Origin: Treponema sp.
GTDB taxonomy: Bacteria; Spirochaetota; Spirochaetia; Treponematales; Breznakiellaceae
Length of the DNA: 10,281 bases
NCBI GenBank assembly: GCA_031266635.1
Contig: JAISAN010000240.1
Coordinates: 1 to 10,281, forward strand
Direction of reading: 5' to 3'
Positions 1 to 4,980 of the stretch are shown piece after piece (position 1 is the first letter of the stretch; every line of letters begins with the position of its first letter). The notes beneath the pieces were generated by a model. That model had not been told where the DNA came from and searched no databases. It saw only the letters and a list, made by a program, of their open reading frames with translations. Made by a program: the position numbers and the translations under genes.

Positions 1-575
1 AGCAGGGGCGCCTTCTCCAGAGGATATATCCGCTTTGCCTTGCCGATAACTTTACAGTCAAGATCGCCGCCCAGGCTGACAATTTCCACCGCCTGAACCC
101 CCCGGGCCCGCAGTTCCAGCAGTTTGTATTTTCTGGTAACCGCGAAAAAATTCATGTAATAGATCGCCGGAATGATATTGTGGGGGTCCCGCTGGGCCAG
201 GCCCCTGGGGGTCATACATTCCACCATTTCCCGGGAAACCTTGTGTTCCGTATCAATATGGAGCTGCTCTTTTTCCTCAAACAAAAGGCAGTCCGCATAG
301 GAAAAAGGATCGTTATTATATCCGCCTACCTTCCTGATGATAAGTTTCATGGCGGGCAGTTTTTCCGCCTTAAAAAAACCGCAGGATTCAATATCCCGCA
401 TCATCCGGTCCAGGGTTTCCAGCCGGATAATTTCATTTTTCTCCGGGGGTATCAGGGCAATATACGCCTCGGGGCTTAGCGCCGGCGGACTGTCGTCAAC
501 AGCGTTATGAGCCGGAGACCGGACGGATAAAATCTCCCGCAATTTTTGCGCTATTTCGGCAAAGGCATTGATCAT
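1..575 (-). CDS. Hypothetical protein, N-terminal part (runs off the window)
   Basis: An open frame reads leftwards from ATG at 575-573 to the window edge without a stop, giving 191 residues that begin MINAFAEIAQKLREIL. The start is set by GGAGG at 590-586, in GGAGGATAAAAGGAC just before the ATG. A strong promoter lies about 75 bases further up (650-678). I do not recognise the family. There is no signal peptide or membrane segment; the protein looks soluble and alpha/beta. The visible end, around residues 160-191, reads ...VEIVSLGGDLDCKVIGKAKR followed by YPLEKAPLL. A cysteine followed by a basic stretch and P-L-x-x-A-P vaguely recalls the zinc-ribbon or HNH-like tails of phage-morphogenesis-type proteins, but this is weak. 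It is transcribed away from the H-NOX gene, so no functional link is implied. The frame is certain; the function is unknown. Confidence 0.8.
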   Translation of the reverse strand, partial: MINAFAEIAQKLREILSVRSPAHNAVDDSPPALSPEAYIALIPPEKNEIIRLETLDRMMRDIESCGFFKAEKLPAMKLIIRKVGGYNNDPFSYADCLLFEEKEQLHIDTEHKVSREMVECMTPRGLAQRDPHNIIPAIYYMNFFAVTRKYKLLELRARGVQAVEIVSLGGDLDCKVIGKAKRIYPLEKAPL

Positions 576-649
576 GTCCTTTTATCCTCCAGTACCTGTT
601 CAAAACCGGCGGCCCGTTTTTTCTTACGAATGAAACTTGATTGATTACA

Positions 650-678
650 ATTATAAAACATCAGACCGAACCTTGCAA
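650..678 (-). promoter_or_regulatory. Sigma-70-type promoter for the leftward gene
   Basis: On the minus strand a perfect -10 box TATAAT (655-650) follows a 17-base spacer after TTGCAA (678-673), which matches 4 of 6 bases of the -35 consensus. The predicted start of transcription is near 643, leaving an untranslated leader of about 68 bases before the ATG at 575. The promoter sits just outside the first unit of the tandem repeat array, so the array lies directly upstream of it. Seen by eye only; no start site has been mapped. Confidence 0.6.
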
Positions 679-693
679 GAGGGCGAAGAAAAA

Positions 694-1057
694 GCAGCCC
701 GACAAGGGCTGTTTATCCAACGATGCAACGCACGCCCGGCGCTCAGTAAAAGCTACAGTACCAGGCAAATGGAGGCGGTCTTTAGGCCGCCGTACGCGCC
801 GCGGGGCGCAGAACAAGCAGCCCCGTCAGAGGCTGTTATCCAACAATGCAGCGCACGCCCGGCGCTCAGTAAAAGCTACAGTACCAGGCAAATGGAGGCG
901 GCCTTTAGGCCGCCGTACGCGCCGCGGGGCGCAGAACAAGCAGCCCCGTCAGAGGCTGTTTATCCAACGATGCAACGCACGCCCGGCGCTCAGTAAAAGC
1001 TACAGTACCAAGCAAATGGAGGCGGCCTTTAGGCCGCCGTACGCGCCGCAGGGCTGC
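694..1057. repeat. Tandem array of three ~123-base GC-rich hairpin repeats
   Basis: Three head-to-tail units start at 694, 817 and 940. The first two are 123 bases; the third carries one extra T (GTTTATCC against GTTATCC in unit 2) and diverges after about 1053. The central 90 bases of each unit are almost identical. Each unit holds GGCGGYC-TTTA-GGCCGCC hairpins (774-791, 897-914, 1021-1038). The only change in that stem, C to T in unit 1, keeps a G:U pair. A second short stem CAGCC...GGCTG opens each unit, and GCGCC-GCGG-GGCGC closes units 1 and 2. The array is bounded by GCAGCCC (694-700) and its inverse GGGCTGC (1051-1057). Since 123 is divisible by three, long open frames run through it, but they lack a ribosome site and the extra base in unit 3 shifts the frame. 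It is therefore probably non-coding. It fills most of the 576-1173 gap. Confidence 0.85.
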
Positions 1058-1072
1058 GTATACATTCAGCCC

Positions 1073-1101
1073 TTGACTATCTTGCGCCCCACGTGTTTTA
1101 C
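1073..1101 (+). promoter_or_regulatory. Weak candidate promoter for the H-NOX gene
   Basis: TTGACT (1073-1078) matches 5 of 6 bases of a -35 box. Seventeen bases on, TTTTAC (1096-1101) is a poor -10. The palindrome CACGTG (1090-1095) lies in the spacer and TGTACA (1115-1120) just downstream; either could be an operator core. Just before it, GGGCTG (1051-1056) and CAGCCC (1067-1072) can form a 6-bp hairpin. This is the best plus-strand candidate between the repeat array and the gene, but it is not convincing. Confidence 0.3.
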
Positions 1102-1173
1102 AGGGTACGTTGTTTGTACAGCATAGCAGGGCTTCCCGGGGATTTTGACTCGGCTGTAAGGAGGGCGTCTCAG

Positions 1174-1743
1174 ATGCGGGCTCAAATATTTTTGTGTCTT
1201 ACGGAGATGGTACGGGAAAAATTCGGCAAGGAAAAACTCGGCCTGATTTTGGACGCCTCCGGTCTATCGGACAGTAAGGTCTATATGCGGTATTTCAACG
1301 GCTTTGATTTTTCCGATGAAAAATTCTTTGACCTGGTGCGTAATCTTTGCCGGATCCTCAATATCACAAAGGAACAAGCCGCCGATACCTTTGGAGAATA
1401 CTGGGTATGCGTGTATGCCTCCCGGGAGTATCCGCAGTATTACCAGAACCTCAAGAGCGCCGAGGATTTATTAATAAAGCTTGATTCAATTCACCAGGAC
1501 GTTACGGCAAATTCCCCCAGCAATATTGAGGCGGCCCTTCCGCCGCGGTTTGACGTAAAATCCACCGGAAAAAACGCCTTCCGGGTTCATTATAAATCGA
1601 AGCGGGGCATGATCGACTTTTATATCGGCCTGGTTAAGGGGGTGGGGGTATATTTCAACACGCCGGTAGAAGTACGGAAACTTTCCGAGGAAGAGGTGGA
1701 TATCCGCCTGGGAACACCGGACGCGGAGCAGGGCCGCCGTTAA
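1174..1743 (+). CDS. Stand-alone H-NOX (haem NO/O2-binding) sensor protein
   Basis: A cytoplasmic gas-sensor domain of 189 residues, the usual size of a stand-alone H-NOX. I chose ATG 1174 because TAAGGAGGG (1157-1165) lies 8 bases upstream; the frame is open back to 1093 but that part has no such site. Aligned by motif with Thermoanaerobacter tengcongensis H-NOX: His107 in KLDSIHQDV matches the proximal haem ligand His102. Tyr140-x-Ser142-x-Arg144 (YKSKR) matches the propionate-binding YxSxR. Pro123-Pro124 matches the PPR that distorts the haem, and Ile5 is kept. At the position of the distal O2-binding Tyr140 this protein has Phe149, and at Trp9 it has Leu9. Family knowledge then points to NO rather than stable O2 binding. 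Stand-alone H-NOX proteins usually regulate an adjacent histidine kinase or cyclic-di-GMP enzyme. Here a CheY/CheX pair and a CheA-like kinase follow on the same strand. The fold is near certain; ligand and partner are inferred. Confidence 0.92.
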   Translation: MRAQIFLCLTEMVREKFGKEKLGLILDASGLSDSKVYMRYFNGFDFSDEKFFDLVRNLCRILNITKEQAADTFGEYWVCVYASREYPQYYQNLKSAEDLLIKLDSIHQDVTANSPSNIEAALPPRFDVKSTGKNAFRVHYKSKRGMIDFYIGLVKGVGVYFNTPVEVRKLSEEEVDIRLGTPDAEQGRR

Positions 1744-1782
1744 ACCGGGAATTACGAGAGGGTTGTACAATTTTTCTAAAAT

Positions 1783-1817
1783 TTGTCCTTTACAAGTAAA
1801 AAAATATACATTATGCT
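1783..1817 (+). promoter_or_regulatory. Candidate promoter for the cheY-cheX pair, with dyads
   Basis: The 1761-1845 stretch is markedly AT-rich between GC-rich genes. Two overlapping readings are possible: TTTACA (1789-1794), 17 bases, TATGCT (1812-1817); or TTGTCC (1783-1788), 16 bases, TATACA (1805-1810). The -35 of the first lies inside a short dyad, TTTAC-AA-GTAAA (1789-1800). The palindrome TTGTACAA sits just upstream (1763-1770). Together they could be operator half-sites, but no known regulator box is recognised. A separate promoter here would let the receiver/phosphatase pair be expressed independently of H-NOX. Confidence 0.45.
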
Positions 1818-1861
1818 TACTATTATGATAATCTATTAATAAAGTCTGTCTCATGTAGATA

Positions 1862-1882
1862 TACCGTATCCTCGATACGGTA
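1862..1882 (+). promoter_or_regulatory. Perfect 9-bp dyad in the cheY leader
   Basis: TACCGTATC (1862-1870), a three-base loop CTC, then GATACGGTA (1874-1882) form a perfect 9-bp inverted repeat ending 15 bases before the ribosome site GGAGG (1898-1902). No T-run follows, so it is not an intrinsic terminator of the H-NOX transcript. It may be an operator, an RNA hairpin that affects translation or stability, or a processing site between the sensor and regulator messages. Confidence 0.6.
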
Positions 1883-1907
1883 ACAGCAGACATATTCGGA
1901 GGCAAGG

Positions 1908-2279
1908 GTGATAAAAACCGTTTTAGTGGTGGACGATTCCCGGATCATGCGGAATATTGTTAAGAACACCTTTTCTGAGCTGCGGATTCCCTGTGAATTT
2001 ATCGAGGCCTGTAACGGGAAAGAAGCGCTGGTAATGCTTCAGAACCACAAAGTTCACCTGGTGCTGCTGGACTGGAATATGCCCCAGCTTTCGGGGCTTG
2101 ATTTCCTTAAAAAAATACGGTCCCTGCCGGTATACAAAAATCTGCCCATCATCATGGTTACCAGCGAAGCGGCAAGATACAACGTCATAGAGGCTTTAAA
2201 AAACGGCGCCACTGATTATATAATAAAACCGGTAAATGACCGGATATTTACCGAAAAACTGTCTAAAATAACCTTGTAA
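1908..2279 (+). CDS. CheY-like single-domain response regulator
   Basis: A 123-residue receiver domain with no output domain, the same size as chemotaxis CheY. It starts at GTG (1908), five bases after GGAGG (1898-1902). The phosphorylation site is complete: the acidic pair Asp9-Asp10 in VLVVDDSRIMR binds Mg2+, Asp55 in LLDWNMP accepts the phosphoryl group, Thr85-Ser86 in IMVTSE switches, and Lys107-Pro108 in YIIKPV closes the site. Asp55 is followed two residues later by Asn57, as in chemotaxis CheY. With no DNA-binding domain it must act by binding another protein, such as the flagellar switch or an enzyme, or serve as a phosphate relay or sink. The next gene is a CheX phosphatase 14 bases away, which strongly suggests that this receiver is the CheX substrate. 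The likely phosphodonor is the HPt kinase at 2912. I withhold the symbol cheY because the window lacks other chemotaxis genes. Confidence 0.95.
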   Translation: MIKTVLVVDDSRIMRNIVKNTFSELRIPCEFIEACNGKEALVMLQNHKVHLVLLDWNMPQLSGLDFLKKIRSLPVYKNLPIIMVTSEAARYNVIEALKNGATDYIIKPVNDRIFTEKLSKITL

Positions 2280-2293
2280 AAAGGAATGGTTTT

Positions 2294-2770
2294 ATGGAAC
2301 AATACATTCAGCCTTTTATCGACGTATGCAAAAATGTTTTTGTGGATTTTTTGGGCTGCGAACTTATCGCGGAGCGGCCCTATCTTGCGGAGTCTGATAC
2401 GGTTAATGAATGGGACGTATCCGCGGTTATCGGCTTTACCGGGGAAGCCCGGGGGGCGGTAGTCATTTCCATGAAGACAGACCTGGCCGTGCGGCTTACC
2501 GGCATACTTACCGGAGCCGCCCATTATACGCTGGATGAAGATGTGATAGACGCCATCGGGGAGATCATCAATATTATCGCGGGGAACGCGAAAAAAGGAC
2601 TGGAAGAAGCGTTCCGTTTGGTTATATCCCTGCCGACAATTATTGAGGGCAACAAACATTCCGTAAAATGGCCCAATAACCAGGCGCGGATCATCCGTAT
2701 TCCCTTTAATATTTTTGAGAAGGATTCGTTTTTTCTTTCCGTAGCCATTGAAGTAGTCAAAGATAAATAG
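2294..2770 (+). CDS. CheX-like CheY-P phosphatase
   Basis: A cytoplasmic protein of 158 residues, close to the size of known CheX proteins. The catalytic signature of the CheC/CheX/FliY family is present: Asp86-x3-Glu90-x2-Asn93 in DAIGEIINIIAGN, with the following Pro114 in ISLPTI. In that family the Glu and Asn side chains position water to hydrolyse the aspartyl-phosphate of CheY. Only one E-x-x-N helix is present, as in CheX and unlike CheC, which has two. ATG 2294 follows AAGGA (2281-2285), and the 14-base gap after the receiver gene indicates one operon and a common function. In spirochaetes CheX usually serves chemotaxis. Here it is paired with a receiver next to an H-NOX gene and a CheA-like kinase, so it may instead set the decay time of that pathway. 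A terminator-like hairpin follows immediately. Confidence 0.9.
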   Translation: MEQYIQPFIDVCKNVFVDFLGCELIAERPYLAESDTVNEWDVSAVIGFTGEARGAVVISMKTDLAVRLTGILTGAAHYTLDEDVIDAIGEIINIIAGNAKKGLEEAFRLVISLPTIIEGNKHSVKWPNNQARIIRIPFNIFEKDSFFLSVAIEVVKDK

Positions 2771-2772
2771 TG

Positions 2773-2809
2773 GACTTGTTCAATAACCCGGTTGGTTATC
2801 GAACAAGTC
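2773..2809 (+). repeat. Long inverted repeat after the cheX-like gene
   Basis: GACTTGTTCAATAACC (2773-2788) pairs with GGTTATCGAACAAGTC (2794-2809) over 16 positions with a single A/C mismatch, around a five-base loop. It begins three bases after the stop codon. It is the first of three hairpins packed into 120 bases and shares the words TTGTTC and GAACAA with the third one (2863-2892), so the two could pair with each other. Confidence 0.85.
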
Positions 2810-2811
2810 TT

Positions 2812-2855
2812 GCAAAATGCGCAGACTAAAAGTCTGACGCATTTTGCTGTTTTTT
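2812..2855 (+). terminator. Intrinsic terminator after the cheY-cheX pair
   Basis: GCAAAATGCG (2812-2821) pairs perfectly with CGCATTTTGC (2838-2847). Inside it, CAGACT (2822-2827) pairs with AGTCTG (2831-2836) around an AAA loop, leaving one bulged A at 2837, for 16 bp in all. Six T residues follow (2850-2855). This fits a Rho-independent terminator. If it is efficient, the kinase gene downstream needs readthrough or its own promoter. Confidence 0.75.
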
Positions 2856-2862
2856 AATGGTT

Positions 2863-2892
2863 GTTGTTCAGAAACTGAAGTTTCTGAACAAC
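2863..2892 (+). promoter_or_regulatory. Perfect 13-bp hairpin in the kinase leader
   Basis: GTTGTTCAGAAAC (2863-2875), a TGAA loop, and GTTTCTGAACAAC (2880-2892) form a perfect 13-bp stem ending six bases before the AAGGAG ribosome site of the kinase gene (2899-2904). No T-run follows, so it is not a second terminator in this direction. It could be a translational or stability element, an operator, or one end of a dispersed repeat that also includes the two preceding hairpins. Confidence 0.75.
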
Positions 2893-2911
2893 TCTAATAA
2901 GGAGAAATGGT

Positions 2912-4951
2912 ATGAAAAGAATCTGGCACAAGCGGGAATATTTAGCCATGACAGCCATCGTGGCTCTTTTTATTTTCGGCAGTATTTTTTCCATGTTATC
3001 AATTTGGCTTCTCCGGGGAACCGCCAGGGTAGTGAACCATGTCGGCATCGTCCAGGGTTCGACGCAATTGCTTGTTACCAGGGAACTCATGGTCCGGGTC
3101 GCCATAACCAGCCTCCAGGAAAATCCTACCCAGATGGATATTACCCGGGAACTCGCGAGCGCCGCAAACAACCGGGAAATCATCCGCATTGAAGAGATTA
3201 TCAACGAGCTTATAAGCGGCGAAGGCTCCAATAATCTCATTGTATTACATGATAAAAAATATTTACACGATATAACGCTGGTTAAAAATTATTGGGAACA
3301 GCTTAAAACCAATATTTTTCTGCTGAGGGATGAAGCCGCCCAGGAAAACAGCCAGTTGTCCCAGATGTTGTTTGCGTCCAGCCAGGTCTTTTATGATTTA
3401 TTAAACAACGCGGCCTCTTCCGCGGAGGCGTTTTCCGGCCGGCAGATTAGTTATTCCCGGATAACTATAATCAGCGCGACCATTTTTTCCCTGCTGATTA
3501 TCATATTCGGTCTTTTTTATCTGTACCGGCTCAAGAGAATTGCCGAAGCCGCCAGCAGCGAAATAACCGTGATGAAGGATAATCTGAATATCGGCGTTTT
3601 TCTTATGGACAAGGATCAGTTGATCCAGCCCCAATATTCAAAATCCCTGGAGACTATTCTGGAAACGGGGAATCTGTCCAACACAAGCTTTACGGATCTG
3701 TTAAGCGCCTCAATACCGGCAAAAGAAACGGAAACCCTCAAGGATTATTTTGCCATGATCATCAACCGTACCTTTGACAAAAAAATGCTGGAAGACATTA
3801 ATCCCATCAATGAATTGCTGTATATAAACAACAATACGGGGGAAGAAAAAAATCTGCGCTGCGCTTTCGCGCTGGTAGACAGGGGGGACGGCGGGGTCTT
3901 TATTCTGGGAACCGTTGAAGACATTACCGGAGAGAAGCTGCTGAAAAAACAGCTTTCCGAAGAAGAAGACAAGCGGGAAGAGGACCTGCAGGTCCTTTTT
4001 GAGATCATTCAGGTAGAGCCCCGGGTATTTGACGAATTTCTCGAAGACACCGAATACGAATTTGACCGGATCAACGAGATGCTCAAAAACAAGGAACTGA
4101 CTTCCCAATACGCGATGGTTGACATCTATCAGTCCGTACACGCCATAAAATCCGACGCGATTATTCTGGGGCTTGAAAATTTCAGTCAAAAAATACAGGC
4201 CCTTGAACTGGAGATAAAAAAAATCAGGGATCAGGAAAAAATCAGTTTTGAAGACACCCTGCATATCGCGGTGGAAATTGAAAAAACAATGCGGGAAAAA
4301 GATAAATTTCAGGATATTGTGAATAAACTGCGGTCCTTCAAAATCAGCGACGCCCGGACCCAGAACGAATATTTGCTGGTTCAATCCCTGAACAAAGCAA
4401 GCGACAAGGCCGCCCGGGATTTGGGGAAAAAAGTAGAGCTTGTGATTGATTCCATCGATTCCACGGTTCTGGAAAACAGTCCCCGCCGGATTATAAAAGA
4501 GGTGTTAATACAACTGGTGCGGAACGCGGTATATCATGGCATTGAAAGTCCCGCCGAGCGGACAGCCCGGCACAAAGACGAAACTGGGCACATCCACCTT
4601 TCGATTAAAACGGAAGACGGAAAAATCCATATTAAACTTGCCGATGACGGCCGGGGTATTGACTTTAACCGGATCCGTGAAAAAGTACAGCAATTAAATT
4701 GGTCAAAGGAAAGCGTGGATTTTAACGATAACAAAAAACTGGCCCGGATTATTTTTTCACCCGGATTCAGTACCGCGGAAGACGCGGGGCTTCACGCCGG
4801 CCGGGGCATTGGGTTAAGCCTGGTCCGGGACCGGCTGCACGGCATAAACGGTTCCATAAAATTACACACCGAGGAAGGCAAGGGTACGGCTTTCCATATA
4901 TTTATCCCCCTGGAACAACAGGATACGGCCAGTTTGAGGAAATCCGGCTGA
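2912..4951 (+). CDS. Membrane CheA-like histidine kinase with HPt domain, lacking the CheW-binding domain
   Basis: A 679-residue sensor kinase. ATG 2912 follows AAGGAG (2899-2904). Domains in order: membrane helix at about 10-34; a mostly helical extracytoplasmic region 35-182; second membrane helix 183-206; a PAS-like region about 220-345; an acidic coiled stretch; an HPt domain about 365-475 with phosphorylatable His410 in SVHAIKSDA; and a CheA-type ATPase about 480-668. The ATPase has the N box (Asn538 in LVRNAVYHG), DDGRGID (578-584), the F box FSPGFS (615-620) and GRGIG (630-634). Like CheA, and unlike ordinary sensor kinases, it has no HisKA dimerisation/phosphorylation helix, so ATP should phosphorylate the HPt histidine. 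It lacks the CheA P2 domain and the C-terminal CheW-like P5 domain, so coupling to chemoreceptors is unlikely; its own periplasmic region or a partner such as the H-NOX protein must supply the signal. The CheY-like receiver at 1908 is the probable target. Confidence 0.92.
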   Translation: MKRIWHKREYLAMTAIVALFIFGSIFSMLSIWLLRGTARVVNHVGIVQGSTQLLVTRELMVRVAITSLQENPTQMDITRELASAANNREIIRIEEIINELISGEGSNNLIVLHDKKYLHDITLVKNYWEQLKTNIFLLRDEAAQENSQLSQMLFASSQVFYDLLNNAASSAEAFSGRQISYSRITIISATIFSLLIIIFGLFYLYRLKRIAEAASSEITVMKDNLNIGVFLMDKDQLIQPQYSKSLETILETGNLSNTSFTDLLSASIPAKETETLKDYFAMIINRTFDKKMLEDINPINELLYINNNTGEEKNLRCAFALVDRGDGGVFILGTVEDITGEKLLKKQLSEEEDKREEDLQVLFEIIQVEPRVFDEFLEDTEYEFDRINEMLKNKELTSQYAMVDIYQSVHAIKSDAIILGLENFSQKIQALELEIKKIRDQEKISFEDTLHIAVEIEKTMREKDKFQDIVNKLRSFKISDARTQNEYLLVQSLNKASDKAARDLGKKVELVIDSIDSTVLENSPRRIIKEVLIQLVRNAVYHGIESPAERTARHKDETGHIHLSIKTEDGKIHIKLADDGRGIDFNRIREKVQQLNWSKESVDFNDNKKLARIIFSPGFSTAEDAGLHAGRGIGLSLVRDRLHGINGSIKLHTEEGKGTAFHIFIPLEQQDTASLRKSG

Positions 4952-4963
4952 TCCGGCCGGATT
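4941..4963 (+). repeat. 8-bp inverted repeat over the kinase stop codon
   Basis: AATCCGGC (4941-4948) and GCCGGATT (4956-4963) flank a seven-base loop that contains the TGA stop of the kinase gene. No T-run follows and the asnS ribosome site is three bases on, so it is not a terminator. It may modulate coupling between the two genes or be chance in GC-rich sequence. Confidence 0.4.
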
Positions 4964-4980
4964 CCAAGGAGCATAATAAC

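Noticed and set aside
180..479. 99-residue plus-strand ORF near the left edge
   Set aside because: It is antisense to the leftward partial gene, which has a clear promoter, ribosome site and an uninterrupted frame to the window edge.
694..1057. CRISPR array or integron attC sites
   Set aside because: The near-identical part is about 90 bases and there are no distinct spacers, so it is not CRISPR. ATCCAAC resembles an attC core (RYYYAAC), but no matching GTTRRRY partner or gene cassette is present.
637..1126. Two overlapping plus-strand open frames through the repeat array, with repetitive protein sequence
   Set aside because: They are open because the repeat length is a multiple of three and GC-rich. 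There is no ribosome site, the first begins with TTG, and the single-base difference in unit 3 breaks the frame.
2854..3240. Opposing small ORFs around the kinase start, both containing VVQKL...FLNN-type peptides
   Set aside because: The peptides come from the perfect 13-bp hairpin read on both strands; the rest is a shadow of the kinase gene.
3710..4384. 224-residue minus-strand ORF inside the kinase gene
   Set aside because: It is fully antisense to a well-supported kinase, is phenylalanine-rich as expected from the reverse of AAA/GAA-rich codons, and has no recognisable domain.
1908..4951. Part of the main chemotaxis operon (cheA-cheW-cheX-cheY)
   Set aside because: The kinase lacks the CheW-like domain and has its own membrane sensor region, and no cheW, MCP or cheR/B gene is seen. 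CheY and CheX alone do not make a chemotaxis operon.
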